DNA from: a bacterium
GTDB taxonomy: Bacteria > Joyebacterota > Joyebacteria > Joyebacterales > Joyebacteraceae
Reading direction: 5' to 3'
NCBI GenBank assembly: GCA_025774935.1
Contig: JALGZK010000004.1
Coordinates: 62,001-126,000, forward strand
DNA: 64,000 bases
The position numbers were made by a program, and so were the translations under genes. The notes below the pieces were generated by a model. The model searched no databases and had not been told where the DNA came from. It saw nothing but the letters and a program-made list of their open reading frames with translations. Position 1 is the stretch's first letter. The number at the start of each line of letters is the position of its first letter. This document shows positions 45,217-53,837 of this stretch, in pieces.

Positions 45217-45852
45217 GTGATCGATCTCATAAGAGCGGCAATGGCGCGCGACCCCGCGGCCCGGGGGGTCTCAGGCGTGCTCGAGATCGTGTTCACGTAC
45301 TCGGGCTTCCACGCGATCCTGCTGCACCGAGCGACGCACCTCCTCTGGATGCTCCGGGTCCCGTTCGTCCCCCGCGCTCTCTCCCAGATCGCGCGGTTCT
45401 TCACGGGGATCGAGATCCACCCCGGCGCCGAGGTCGGCCGTGGCTTCTTCATCGACCACGGGATGGGCGTCGTGATCGGCGAGACGACCGTCGTCGGCGA
45501 CAACGTCACCCTCTACCAGGGCGTGACGCTCGGCGGAACGGGCAAGGAGACCGGCAAGCGTCATCCGACGCTCGGCGACAACGTCGTGGTCGGTTCCGGC
45601 GCGAGGGTCCTCGGGAACATCACCGTCGGCAACGACGTGCGGGTCGGCGCGGGGTCCGTGGTCGTCAGGGACGTGCCGGACCACTGCACGGTCGTCGGCG
45701 TGCCCGGTCGGATCGTCCGGGACCGGGGGAAGAGGGTGCTCGACGCTCCCCTGGCCCACGATGCCATCCCCGATCCCTTCGCCCGGCAGATCGAGTCCCT
45801 CGAGGAACGCCTGCGGCGGCTCGAGGAGAGCCTCACCGACGAGCACTCCTGA
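45217..45852 (+). CDS. cysE: Serine O-acetyltransferase
   Basis: 211 residues from a GTG at 45217, with GGGAGGG 7 nt upstream. It acetylates serine, the first step of cysteine synthesis. The hexapeptide-repeat core has 'GIEIHPGAEVGRGFFIDHGMGVVIGETTVVG', with the catalytic His in 'IDHGMG', and 'TLGGTGKETGKRHPTLGDNV' (both read in segments). The C-terminus is a charged helix. It is shorter than E. coli CysE (273 aa), like the EpsC-type enzymes. No cysK is adjacent. Confidence 0.95.
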   Translation: MIDLIRAAMARDPAARGVSGVLEIVFTYSGFHAILLHRATHLLWMLRVPFVPRALSQIARFFTGIEIHPGAEVGRGFFIDHGMGVVIGETTVVGDNVTLYQGVTLGGTGKETGKRHPTLGDNVVVGSGARVLGNITVGNDVRVGAGSVVVRDVPDHCTVVGVPGRIVRDRGKRVLDAPLAHDAIPDPFARQIESLEERLRRLEESLTDEHS

Positions 45853-45856
45853 CCCC

Positions 45857-45885
45857 TTGACACGTGGTCCCCCCGGGTCTAGGCT
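45857..45885 (+). promoter_or_regulatory. Promoter for the 165-aa membrane protein gene
   Basis: TTGACA (45857-45862), 17 nt, TAGGCT (45880-45885), beginning 5 nt after the cysE stop codon. Confidence 0.6.
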
Positions 45886-45916
45886 GGCGGAACCGGCCGG
45901 CGGCCTCGAGTCCCGG

Positions 45917-46414
45917 GTGTGTCCGGGCTTCGGCAGGGGGCTGAAGCTGCGACTCGGTCTCGACAGAGAGAAGTTCCGCAAGCTGGGGTGGCTGGCGGCA
46001 TTCGCCATAGGCATGGCGTACGTCGAATCCGCCGTGGTCGTCTATCTCCGCTTCCTCTACTATCCGGACGGGTTCTTCGTCGCAGGCGTCGCCGCCCTCT
46101 CGACCGTCCCCCGACACATCCTGGCGATCGAGATCGGCCGCGAGGCGGCGACGATCCTGATGCTCGCGGCCGTGGCGCTGCTGACCGCGCGAAGAAGTTG
46201 GTGGGAGCGACTGGCGTTCTTCCTCTGGACCTTCGCCGTCTGGGACGTCTTCTACTACATCTGGCTCTACGCCTTCCTGCGCTGGCCTCGCGATCTGATG
46301 ACCCTCGACGTCCTCTTCATGATCCCGAGTATCTGGATCGCCCCCGTCGCCCTGCCGCTCGTTGTCTCCGGGATCATGGCGGTCGTTGCGGTCGTGATAC
46401 TGAAGCGCATGTGA
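45917..46414 (+). CDS. Conserved-looking integral membrane protein, function unknown
   Basis: 165 residues from a GTG at 45917, the only start that fits between the promoter and the first helix; there is no good ribosome site, so the start is uncertain (a later ATG at 46013 would remove the first helix). Four membrane segments: about 18-42, 65-83, 95-117 and 133-160. Aromatic-rich motif 'FFLWTFAVWDVFYYIWLYAFL' is distinctive. No known family recognised. Confidence 0.6.
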   Translation: MCPGFGRGLKLRLGLDREKFRKLGWLAAFAIGMAYVESAVVVYLRFLYYPDGFFVAGVAALSTVPRHILAIEIGREAATILMLAAVALLTARRSWWERLAFFLWTFAVWDVFYYIWLYAFLRWPRDLMTLDVLFMIPSIWIAPVALPLVVSGIMAVVAVVILKRM

Positions 46415-46449
46415 GTCGAACCGATGCCGGTGCCCGCAGGGGGTGTGCC

Positions 46450-47154
46450 GTGAAGACCACACGATTGCTCATCGTCCTTGCGCTGGCAGGCGCTCTCGCG
46501 GCCTGCTCGGGTGAGGAGACGGCCCGGGAACCATCGGGCCAGGAGGAGGCCGCGGCGTCCACCGTGTCCGCCGGGGCAGAGGGCGTGGAGACCGCGGAGC
46601 CCGCCGGTGAGCCTCCCGTTCCCGGCGAGACGGAGTCGGGAGAGATCGCCGAGCTCGGGGCTGAGGAAGAAGGCACGCCCTCGAGCGAGGAGCCTGCGGT
46701 CTCAGGTCGCGACGTTCCCGAAGAGGGACTCGAGGGCGTCGGCGCTGCCGAGACCCCGGACGAGGGCGACGTGGAGCCCCGGGAGGCCGCGGCCGGCTTC
46801 GCCGAGCGGGTCGTGTCGCCGTCTGGCCTGCACGTCCTGCGCGCGTACGTCTGCAAGGGGATCGAGCAGAACGAGCCGACCGAGGCGGGGAAGAGCTTCG
46901 TTCCCGAGGCCGACGGGATCCTCCGACTCTGCTGCTTCAGCGAGATCGGCGGCGCGGGCGAGGAAGCTACCATCCTGCACGTCTGGTACTGGGGCGACCG
47001 CGAGATGGCGCGCGTCGAGCTGCCGGTCAGGAGCTTCAGGTGGCGTACCTGGAGCACGAAGAAGATCCTGGACGAGTGGCAGGGGGAATGGCGCGTCGAC
47101 ATCACCGACCAACAGGGATTCGTTCTGACCAGCCTCACGTTCTCCGTCGAGTAG
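46450..47154 (+). CDS. DUF2914-type lipoprotein
   Basis: 234 residues from a GTG at 46450. A lipoprotein signal 'LLIVLALAGALAAC' places the lipidated Cys at about residue 19. Residues 20-120 are acidic, Glu/Gly/Ala-rich and probably disordered. The last 105 residues match DUF2914: 'GIEQNEPTEAG', then 'CCFSEIGGAGEEATILHVWYW' and 'RTWSTKKILDEWQGEWRVDI'. DUF2914 is a small beta-sandwich of unknown function, often on membrane proteins. A GGGGGTG site lies upstream of the GTG. It is 35 nt downstream of the membrane protein gene. Confidence 0.8.
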   Translation: MKTTRLLIVLALAGALAACSGEETAREPSGQEEAAASTVSAGAEGVETAEPAGEPPVPGETESGEIAELGAEEEGTPSSEEPAVSGRDVPEEGLEGVGAAETPDEGDVEPREAAAGFAERVVSPSGLHVLRAYVCKGIEQNEPTEAGKSFVPEADGILRLCCFSEIGGAGEEATILHVWYWGDREMARVELPVRSFRWRTWSTKKILDEWQGEWRVDITDQQGFVLTSLTFSVE

Positions 47155-47324
47155 ACGCCTGCCGAGACCGCTTGCGCGTTTGCGGGCAGGAGCCTCCTTT
47201 CGGGCCCGCTGGCAGCCCGCCGCGGCCTGCTGACGGCCCGTCCGAGCGGATCGTCTCACACCCCCTCAGCCTCCCACTGACCTCCCGCCCCCAGCACGCT
47301 CCCCCGGGACCCTGAGATTCCCGC

Positions 47325-47354
47325 TTGACAGCCCGGCTATTAGAACTATATAAT
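47325..47354 (+). promoter_or_regulatory. Consensus sigma70 promoter of the ArsR-thioredoxin-TlpA unit
   Basis: TTGACA (47325-47330), 18 nt, TATAAT (47349-47354): both boxes are perfect. A short inverted repeat TGAA-TG-TTCA lies just downstream (about 47367-47376) and could be an autoregulatory site. Confidence 0.85.
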
Positions 47355-47402
47355 ATTATGACTTTTGAATGTTCAGGCGAAATCCCGAGCGGGGCGTGAT
47401 TC

Positions 47403-47792
47403 GTGGGACGATCCCAGACGAGCGACGAGTGGAAGGGCGACAAGGGCCGTGCGAAGGGCGCGGCAGGGGGTGAGGGCGCGACTCGGGGCCCGACCTCCGG
47501 CCGGCCGATCGAGCGGGCCGCCGAGACCCTGCGAGCGCTGTCGCACCCCGTGAGGCTCCGCATCGTAGAGCTTCTCGCGGGAGGGGAGCTGTGCGTGAAG
47601 GGACTCGAGGAAGTGCTGGGGATCTCGCAGCCCTCGGTGTCGCAGCACCTGGCGCGTCTGAGGTACGCGGGGCTCATCGAGTTCGAGCGCCGCGGTCACC
47701 TCGTCTGCTACAGGCTGGCGAGCGACCGGGCGTCGCGGATTCTCGAGGCGCTCTTCGAGGATGGCGCTGAAGCGAGTGACGAGAGCAGTTAA
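47403..47792 (+). CDS. ArsR-family transcriptional regulator
   Basis: 129 residues from a GTG at 47403. The winged helix is clear: '[63 protein letters not shown]' pattern over residues about 43-105, with recognition helix '[13 protein letters not shown]'. There is one Cys in the ELCV position typical of metal-sensing ArsR proteins, and one in the wing, so a metal or thiol-redox signal is possible. It is followed by thioredoxin and TlpA genes and may link their expression to redox or metal state. Confidence 0.9.
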   Translation: MGRSQTSDEWKGDKGRAKGAAGGEGATRGPTSGRPIERAAETLRALSHPVRLRIVELLAGGELCVKGLEEVLGISQPSVSQHLARLRYAGLIEFERRGHLVCYRLASDRASRILEALFEDGAEASDESS

Positions 47793-47859
47793 CGACGAGT
47801 ACTGCGGGCGGAGCGCCGGTCGGCGCGACCGCCCGGCCCGAGGTGGAGAGGAGAGAACG

Positions 47860-48189
47860 ATGGAGACGACGAAGACTGTGGCCGCCACCGACGCCACGTT
47901 CGATGACGAGGTTCTGAAGTCAGAGTCTCTGGTGCTGGTGGACTTCTGGGCGCCATGGTGCGGGCCCTGCCGTCTGGTAGCCCCGGTTCTCGAGGAGATC
48001 GCGGGAGAGAACACCGGCAAGGTGAAGGTCGTGAAGGTCAACGTTGATGAGAACCCCGGTGTGTCTCAGCGCTACGGCATCCGGAGCATCCCGACGATGA
48101 TGTTCTTCAAGGGCGGCTCGCAGGTCGACACGCTCATCGGCGCCGCTCAGAAGCAGCACATCCAGGAGAAGGTCGACACGCACGGCTAG
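47860..48189 (+). CDS. trxA: Thioredoxin
   Basis: 109 residues from the ATG at 47860, after GGAGAGGAGAGAACG. Active site '[20 protein letters not shown]' at about residues 27-46 and cis-proline '[11 protein letters not shown]'. Typical cytoplasmic thioredoxin length with no signal peptide. It is the electron donor for ribonucleotide reductase, and through membrane carriers for extracytoplasmic thiol-redox proteins. Confidence 0.96.
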   Translation: METTKTVAATDATFDDEVLKSESLVLVDFWAPWCGPCRLVAPVLEEIAGENTGKVKVVKVNVDENPGVSQRYGIRSIPTMMFFKGGSQVDTLIGAAQKQHIQEKVDTHG

Positions 48190-48219
48190 GCGCGAAGCGC
48201 AACGAGAGGGAAGACAGAG

Positions 48220-48915
48220 ATGGCAAAGACGAAGCTGGGACTCCTCGCGCTTCTCGCCGCGGCGCTTGTGGTGATCGCGGCCGGGTGCGGAGGCGATGAT
48301 GAGAGGACCGCGACGGAAGAGGCCGCGGTCGGGGAGCAGATGGCGGACGCAGACGTCTCGTCCGGAACCTCGGGTGAAGGCGTCGCGGACGATTCGGATG
48401 AGGAAGCGGCGTCGCGGGACGCCTCCGGTGCGGACGCGGGTGAAGCGGACATTCCTACAGATGAGATCGGCGTCGACGACGGGGACTTCCCCCCGCCGTT
48501 CGCGCTGCCGGATCTCGAGGGGAATCAGGTGTCGCTTTCGGACTACCGCGGCAAGGTTGTCGTCCTCGATCTGTGGGCGACGTGGTGTGGGCCCTGCCGC
48601 GCCGAGATCCCGTTCCTGGTCGAGCTCTACGAGGACCTGAGGGACGAGGGGCTCGTCGTGGTGGGTGTGGGTCTCGACAGGGGAGGCGCCGGGGTGCTCA
48701 GGCCTTTCGTGGAGTCGAACGGCGTCACCTACCCGATCCTCGTCGGGAACCCGTCGATCCAGCAGGAGTATAAGGTCAGCGGCATCCCCACGACGTTCAT
48801 CCTGAACAGGGAAGGCCGCATCGTGACGAAGCACGTGGGCTATCACCCTTCGATGGCCGAGGGTCTTCGGGCCGAGATCGAGGGGATCGTCAGAGGCGGC
48901 GCCCCGCAGGCGTAG
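48220..48915 (+). CDS. TlpA/ResA-like thiol-disulfide oxidoreductase lipoprotein
   Basis: 231 residues. Signal with lipobox 'VVIAAGC' (Cys about residue 23), then an acidic Ser/Glu-rich linker to about residue 88. The thioredoxin-fold domain has 'FALPDLEGNQVSLSDYRGKVVVL', the active site 'WATWCGPCRAE' and cis-Pro 'SGIPTTFILN'. It acts outside the inner membrane, reducing disulfides, for example in cytochrome c maturation. It is 30 nt after trxA in the same unit. Confidence 0.93.
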   Translation: MAKTKLGLLALLAAALVVIAAGCGGDDERTATEEAAVGEQMADADVSSGTSGEGVADDSDEEAASRDASGADAGEADIPTDEIGVDDGDFPPPFALPDLEGNQVSLSDYRGKVVVLDLWATWCGPCRAEIPFLVELYEDLRDEGLVVVGVGLDRGGAGVLRPFVESNGVTYPILVGNPSIQQEYKVSGIPTTFILNREGRIVTKHVGYHPSMAEGLRAEIEGIVRGGAPQA

Positions 48916-48952
48916 CATGGGACGGACCGGGAGCTCAGAAGGGAGGCGTGGG

Positions 48953-49048
48953 ATGGCGTGGAGGGAGCTTGTGTTCCCGGCGCTCTTCCTGGCTGCCTGG
49001 CTGCTCATTCAGCTGGTGATCCTGCCGCGGTTCGGGGTGTCGACGTGA
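48953..49048 (+). CDS. 31-residue single-helix membrane protein
   Basis: An ATG at 48953 follows AAGGGAGGCGTGGG and opens a 31-codon frame ending TGA at 49048. The peptide is MAWRELVFPALFLAAWLLIQ followed by LVILPRFGVST, one membrane helix with a conserved-looking 'LPRFGV' end. I recall similar miniproteins with an LP-x-G-V tail beside thioredoxin/TlpA genes in other bacteria. Here it follows tlpA by 37 nt. Possibly a membrane partner of the TlpA lipoprotein. Confidence 0.6.
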   Translation: MAWRELVFPALFLAAWLLIQLVILPRFGVST

Positions 49049-49116
49049 CTGCGCACGGCCTGCGGGTCCGCGGAGCGGACCCAGGAGCGCCCGGGCGCGG
49101 CCGGAGACGATGACCG

Positions 49117-49509
49117 ATGACGCAGCCGACCGTGACGGTTCGTAAGACCGAGCGCTCGCTCGAGCTTGCGACAGACGCCGGCGTCGAGCGCTTCACGATC
49201 GCGATCGGATCGAACCCCGACGGCGCCGACAAACTCGCCGTCGGGGACTGCCGCACTCCCGAGGGCGAGTTCGAGATCGTCTCCATCGAGGAGTCAGGCG
49301 ACTGGGAGCACGAGGGCGAGCGGGTCTACGGCCCGTACTTCCTGAGGCTCCACTGCCCTCCGTGGGAGGGCATCGGCATCCACGGCACGAGCGAGCCGGA
49401 CAGCCTCGGCACGAAGGCGACGCGCGGATGCGTCCGCATGAGGAACGAGGACGTCACCCGTCTCGCCTCTCTCGTCGAGGTCGGCACGCTCGTCAGAATC
49501 CTGCCCTGA
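49117..49509 (+). CDS. L,D-transpeptidase (YkuD domain)
   Basis: 130 residues. The catalytic motif 'GIHGTSEPDSLGTKATRGCVRM' contains the conserved His, and the S/T-x-GC-[IV]-R-M core with the nucleophile Cys near residue 109. It lacks a signal peptide and LysM domain, so it is either cytoplasmic-facing or non-classically exported; small stand-alone YkuD proteins like this are known. It would form 3-3 or Lpp-type cross-links in peptidoglycan. Start ATG at 49117 with GGAGACGATGACCG. Confidence 0.9.
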   Translation: MTQPTVTVRKTERSLELATDAGVERFTIAIGSNPDGADKLAVGDCRTPEGEFEIVSIEESGDWEHEGERVYGPYFLRLHCPPWEGIGIHGTSEPDSLGTKATRGCVRMRNEDVTRLASLVEVGTLVRILP

Positions 49510-49547
49510 TTCCCCGCACGCGAATCGAACGACCGACCGGAATTCCG

Positions 49548-49577
49548 TTGACAGACTTCAGGCCCCGGGAGTAGAGT
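49548..49577 (+). promoter_or_regulatory. Promoter of the deoxynucleoside kinase gene
   Basis: TTGACA (49548-49553), 18 nt, TAGAGT (49572-49577). Confidence 0.65.
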
Positions 49578-49639
49578 CAGTCCGCCTCAGGCCGGTGGCT
49601 CTCCGCCGGCGCCCACCCCTCAGACAGCGGAGCACGCGA

Positions 49640-50314
49640 ATGCGACCGGGACAGTTCGTCGCCGTGGCCGGTAACATAGGTGTCGGCAAGACTCACCTGA
49701 CGACGCTTCTCGCGAACCACCTCGGGTGGCGAGCCTACTACGAGCCGGTGATCGACAATCCTTACCTCGACAACTTCTACGAGGACATGGAGCGGTGGTC
49801 GTTTCATCTGCAGGTCTTCTTCCTCTCAAAGCGCTTCGAGATTCACCGGGAGATGGTGAGCTCCGACGACCCGTGCATCCAGGACCGGACGATCTACGAG
49901 GACAAGGAGATCTTCGCGGCGACGCTCCACCGTCAGGGCTTCATGTCGGAGCGGGACTACGAGAACTACTCGGCGCTCTTCGACACGATGACGAGCTTCC
50001 TCCGGACCCCGGACCTCATCGTCTACCTCCGGGCCTCGGTCGGCACGCTCCTCGGTCGCATCCAGTGCCGCGGGAGGGACTGCGAGCGCGACATCTCGGG
50101 CGACTATCTCGATGCTCTCAACCGCGCCTACGAGGACTGGTGCGATCGCGCGTCGCGTCTGACGCGCGTCCTCACAGTCGACACGGAGAACCTCGACCTC
50201 GTCGCGGACGAGTCGGCGATCGAGGAGCTCCTTACGAGAATCGTCGGGCTCATCGGCGACGGAGCGCCGGCGGAGCCCGAAGTCGGCCTCGGTGTCGAGC
50301 TCGCGAGCGTCTGA
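49640..50314 (+). CDS. Deoxynucleoside kinase (dGK/dAK family)
   Basis: 224 residues from the ATG at 49640. P-loop 'VAVAGNIGVGKTHLT' at residues 7-21; 'YYEPVIDNPYLDNFYEDM' and 'CIQDRTIYEDKEIFA' (the DRS-type substrate site, here DRT) are typical of the bacterial dGK/dAK group. 'VYLRASVGTLLGRIQCRGRDCER' is the LID region. It salvages deoxynucleosides to deoxynucleotides. Stand-alone gene with its own promoter. Confidence 0.92.
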   Translation: MRPGQFVAVAGNIGVGKTHLTTLLANHLGWRAYYEPVIDNPYLDNFYEDMERWSFHLQVFFLSKRFEIHREMVSSDDPCIQDRTIYEDKEIFAATLHRQGFMSERDYENYSALFDTMTSFLRTPDLIVYLRASVGTLLGRIQCRGRDCERDISGDYLDALNRAYEDWCDRASRLTRVLTVDTENLDLVADESAIEELLTRIVGLIGDGAPAEPEVGLGVELASV

Positions 50315-50511
50315 ACGCGCGGGCGACCCCAGGCAGCTCAGAACGGCTCAGAACGGCAGGAGATGCTCCCCTGGGGGCCTTCGGGCGCCTCGGGGGCTTG
50401 CGGCGGCTTCCGCGGGGGACTGAATGCCTCGCACGGGAGCCGCGTCAGTTCATGGTGGACGGTTCACGAATCCGCCCGGGGAGCCTGACCGGGCGTAAGT
50501 GTGCGTAGTTC

Positions 50512-50540
50512 TTGACGTTCGGCCTTTGCGGTGGTATAAT
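50512..50540 (+). promoter_or_regulatory. Promoter of the TlpA-DUF6029-Omp28-selenoprotein cluster
   Basis: TTGACG (50512-50517), 17 nt, TATAAT (50535-50540). It lies 30 nt before the first ATG of the cluster and is the only strong promoter I see upstream of the next five genes. Confidence 0.85.
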
Positions 50541-50569
50541 GTGGAAGCGGTGTGAACCATGGGGGTGAC

Positions 50570-51169
50570 ATGAAGAACAGGAGATCTCTCGTCCTGGCAT
50601 CCGCCTGGACGGCGGTTCTCGTGCTGTCGTGCGTGAACGTCTCGCTCGCAGCGAGCGACGCCGCGCCCGACTTCACGCTGAAGAACCTGGCCGGCGCCGA
50701 CGTGAAGCTCACCGAGCTTCTCGAGGACGGTCCGGTCGTCATCGATTTCTGGGCGACCTGGTGCAAGCCCTGTATCAAGGGCTTTCCTCAGCTCCAGGAG
50801 ATCTTTGACAGCTACAGAAGCTGCGGCTTGAAGGTGCTGGCGGTCTCGATCGACGGTCCGAAGTCGACGTCGAGAGTCGGTTCCTTCATCCAGTCGAAGG
50901 GCTATTCCTTCGAGGTGCTGCTCGACTCCGCGCAGAAGGTCGCGCGGAAGTACCACGTCTCTTCCGTTCCCCGAACCGTCCTTGTGGACACCGACGGGAA
51001 TATCGTCTACTCGGTCACGGGCTACCGTCCGACGAACCACGACGAGCTCGAGAAGGCCATCGAGAAGATCTACCCCGAGCCGTGTCCCGAGGAGACCGGG
51101 GAGAGCGCAGAGGGCGAGCAGGCCGGGGAGGCTGCCGAGGTCGAGTCGACGGAGGAAGCTGGTGAGTAG
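50570..51169 (+). CDS. Secreted TlpA-family thioredoxin-like protein
   Basis: 199 residues from the ATG at 50570, which follows ATGGGGGTGAC; in-frame codons upstream lie between the promoter and this start. Signal peptide MKNRRSLVLASAWTAVLVLS... to 'SLAAS'. Thioredoxin domain: 'APDFTLKNLAGADVKLTEL', active site 'IDFWATWCKPCIKGFPQL', cis-Pro 'SSVPRTVLVDTDG'. A 30-residue acidic tail (EEAGE) ends the protein. It should deliver electrons to, or oxidise, partners outside the inner membrane. Its end overlaps the DUF6029-like gene by 8 nt, so co-translation is likely. Confidence 0.92.
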   Translation: MKNRRSLVLASAWTAVLVLSCVNVSLAASDAAPDFTLKNLAGADVKLTELLEDGPVVIDFWATWCKPCIKGFPQLQEIFDSYRSCGLKVLAVSIDGPKSTSRVGSFIQSKGYSFEVLLDSAQKVARKYHVSSVPRTVLVDTDGNIVYSVTGYRPTNHDELEKAIEKIYPEPCPEETGESAEGEQAGEAAEVESTEEAGE

Positions 51170-52658
51170 GGGACGGGGGGCCGCCGCCTGCACACTCGCG
51201 CTTCTGATCGCCACCGGACCCGGGGCCGCCGTTGCGCAGACCGACGTGTTCGCGACGGGTGTCGTCACGGGCGACTTCCTCTACAACACTGATGAGGAAG
51301 CGTCCGTCGCCGACGCGAGGTTCGAACTGGACCTCATCGTAGGGCCGGTGACGGCCGGAAGCGTCTTCCGCGCGTACCAGCTCTCCGACCCGTCGTACAA
51401 CCCGCGGTCGGTCTACGTCCCTCCGGCGGAGCTCAAGCATCTCTACGCGGAGTACGTGCAGGGAGAGTTGCTCCTCCGAGGCGGCAACTACCTCGAGACG
51501 TTCGGGAGGGGCATCACCCTTCGCGCCTACGAGGAGGTCGCGCTCGAGTACGACACGACGCTCGACGGACTGCTCGGCGAGTACACGTGGGACTGGGCGG
51601 AGTTCACGCTTCTGACCGGCGTCGTGACGGAGGACGTCACCGCGGTCCGGCACAGGGAGCACATCGTCCAGGGCACGCGCCTCTGGGCGCGGGCGACGGA
51701 CTGGCTCAGTCTCGCCGGGAGCGCCCTCGGGCGTTCGGCCACCGAGAAGGACGACGAGGTGGAACTCCCGGACGAGATCTCCAGGTTCGAGGACGTCGTG
51801 CTCGGGGGGGAGGTCGACGCGTGGCTCGGTCCGGTGACGGTCGGGATTGAATACGCGGGGCGGAGTGGGGAGAACCCTGTGACCGAGGAGCAGAAGCTCG
51901 AGGGCCATGCGGGGTACGCGACGGTGACCGCGATGGTCGGCCCGGTGACCTTCTTCGGCGAGTACAAGGACTACGACGACTACTACGACTACATGGTCAA
52001 CCCGCCGACGGCTGTGAAGGAGCACCCCTGGACGCTCATGAACCGGGCGACATACCAGATCGATCTGAACGACGAGCGGGGCTGGCTGGCCGAGGGTAGC
52101 GCCTCCGTGGGATCCGGGGGATTCATCTCCGGCGGGGCATCCGAGGCGAGGAACCACGACAGCGACCTCCGGCACTGGGAGATCTACGGAGACTACGTCC
52201 ACACGTTCGATTCGGGCACGATCCTGGCGTTCGCCGGTTCGTGGCAGCGCGAGTATCTCTTCGTCGGCGAGACCGCGTCCGGCAAGTTCACCGAGCGGTT
52301 CATCGGTGCGGGCGAGGTGGACTTCAGCTTGGGGACGGGGCAGATTGAACTGGTGGTGGAAGCTGAGCGTCTCGACGCCCCTGACGGCGAGCCGTACGAG
52401 GACCTCCTGACGTCGGTCGCCTGGTACCCGACGCCGACGTCCACGGTCATCGCAACGGCGGAGAAGACGACCGACGATGTCGCTGACGGAGAACGCGACA
52501 CGTGGTTCATCGTCGAACTCAGGAAGACGCTCGCGCAGGACCTCGACGTCTCCTTGAGTGGCGGAACACAGCGCGGCGGGAAGATCTGCACCGGTGGCAT
52601 CTGCTACGTCGAGCCCGAGTTCGAGGGCGCGCGTCTCAGGTTCACCAAGTACTTCTAG
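51162..52658 (+). CDS. DUF6029-like outer-membrane beta-barrel protein
   Basis: 498 residues from a GTG at 51162 with GGAGGAAGCTG upstream. The signal peptide ends 'AVAQTD'. The mature protein alternates hydrophobic and polar residues throughout, with aromatic girdles, and ends in 'EGARLRFTKYF', a terminal Phe typical of outer-membrane barrels. The motif 'LRGGNYLETFGRGITLRAYEE' is what I associate with DUF6029 proteins of Bacteroidetes, which commonly neighbour TlpA and Omp28 genes. Two Cys lie near the C-terminus ('GGKICTGGICYVEPE'), interesting next to thiol-redox genes. Confidence 0.78.
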   Translation: MSRGRGAAACTLALLIATGPGAAVAQTDVFATGVVTGDFLYNTDEEASVADARFELDLIVGPVTAGSVFRAYQLSDPSYNPRSVYVPPAELKHLYAEYVQGELLLRGGNYLETFGRGITLRAYEEVALEYDTTLDGLLGEYTWDWAEFTLLTGVVTEDVTAVRHREHIVQGTRLWARATDWLSLAGSALGRSATEKDDEVELPDEISRFEDVVLGGEVDAWLGPVTVGIEYAGRSGENPVTEEQKLEGHAGYATVTAMVGPVTFFGEYKDYDDYYDYMVNPPTAVKEHPWTLMNRATYQIDLNDERGWLAEGSASVGSGGFISGGASEARNHDSDLRHWEIYGDYVHTFDSGTILAFAGSWQREYLFVGETASGKFTERFIGAGEVDFSLGTGQIELVVEAERLDAPDGEPYEDLLTSVAWYPTPTSTVIATAEKTTDDVADGERDTWFIVELRKTLAQDLDVSLSGGTQRGGKICTGGICYVEPEFEGARLRFTKYF

Positions 52659-52674
52659 AGAGGACGGTCGGTTG

Positions 52675-53733
52675 GTGGAACAGGGAACAACGGGAGTGTG
52701 GCGGGCTCCGATCGTACTCGTGGCGGTGCTGACCTTCGCTGCCCTTCTCGCGGCGGGCGGCTGCGACTGGTTCGACGACCCTCCGGAGGAGAACCTCCCG
52801 CCCTCGACGACGATGGAGTCGTGTCCGTCCATGCGGGACGTTCAGGTCGGCGACGACGTGACGTTCGAGTGGACGGGCGAAGACCCGGACGGGTCGGTCG
52901 CCCTCTACGAGTGGGCGTACGACGACACGCTCTCCGGCGAGACAGCCGAGGAGTCGCTCACGGTGGAGGACGTCGCCGAAGGCGAACACCTGTTCGAGGT
53001 TCGCGCCGTCGACGACAAGGGCGCGCGCGACCCGTCGCCGGCGACGTGCGAGTTCACCGCGATTTCTGGCGGCAGTCTGGTCGACCGCGCAGTGCTCGTC
53101 GAGTTTCTCACAGCTTCGTGGTGCGTGAACTGCCCCGAGGCTGAGGAGGCCCTCCTGAACCTGCTGGACCAGTACGGACAGGAGAACCTGTCGGTCATAG
53201 CGTATCACTATCCGCCGGGACCTCTCTGGACGCTCGAGACGAAGGACAGGGTCGACCTCTACCACGGCGTGGGAGTTCCGGATGTCTTTCCGGCGTGCGT
53301 CTTCGACGGGTTGACCTGGGAGATCGGCGCTCTGAGCGTCGCCGACGCGCAGGCGCGCTACGAGTTCCGGATCGACTCGAGGATGCCGGTCGGCTCCCCG
53401 ATCAGTCTGGAGGTGACCGGATCGATCGCGGCCCGTGGGCAGGTGAGTGTCAAGGTGAAGCTCCACGACGCGCTCGCTGGCGGACCGAACGTGGTGAGGA
53501 TCGGGGTCATCGAGAACGAGATCCCGCTTGAGGATCCGCCGTACGAGTTCGTCGTGCGGGACATGCTCGACGAGGAGACGCTGACGATAGCCGCAGCAGG
53601 GGACTCGACCACAGTCGTGCGCGACTTCACGGTCGATCCCTCATGGAACGAGAATCACCTGGATGTCATCGCGTTCGTCCAGAACGACACGACGCTCGAG
53701 ATCATCCAGTCAGTCAGATTGGGCAACGAGTAG
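52675..53733 (+). CDS. Omp28-like lipoprotein with PKD-like and CxxC thioredoxin-fold domains
   Basis: 352 residues from a GTG at 52675 (TTG at 52672 also possible). Lipobox 'FAALLAAGGC'. Residues about 35-125 look like a PKD/Ig domain ('DVTFEWTGEDPDGSVALYEWAYDD'). Residues about 135-230 are thioredoxin-like with 'LVEFLTASWCVNCPEAEEALL', i.e. CxxC, and 'GVGVPDVFPACVFDG' in the cis-Pro region. Residues about 235-352 form the Omp28 C-terminal beta-sandwich. It is a close domain homologue of the next two genes, which have UGA in place of the first Cys of CxxC. It probably acts in thiol exchange at the outer membrane. Confidence 0.85.
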   Translation: MEQGTTGVWRAPIVLVAVLTFAALLAAGGCDWFDDPPEENLPPSTTMESCPSMRDVQVGDDVTFEWTGEDPDGSVALYEWAYDDTLSGETAEESLTVEDVAEGEHLFEVRAVDDKGARDPSPATCEFTAISGGSLVDRAVLVEFLTASWCVNCPEAEEALLNLLDQYGQENLSVIAYHYPPGPLWTLETKDRVDLYHGVGVPDVFPACVFDGLTWEIGALSVADAQARYEFRIDSRMPVGSPISLEVTGSIAARGQVSVKVKLHDALAGGPNVVRIGVIENEIPLEDPPYEFVVRDMLDEETLTIAAAGDSTTVVRDFTVDPSWNENHLDVIAFVQNDTTLEIIQSVRLGNE

Positions 53734-53837
53734 GGGAGGAGAACGACAGCAAGAGCGGGAACACTGCTTCCACCGCGAGACGAAGGCAGGCAGGATCCTG
53801 ACGAGAGAACGCGGCGATGCCGCGAAAGGAGTGGGGG

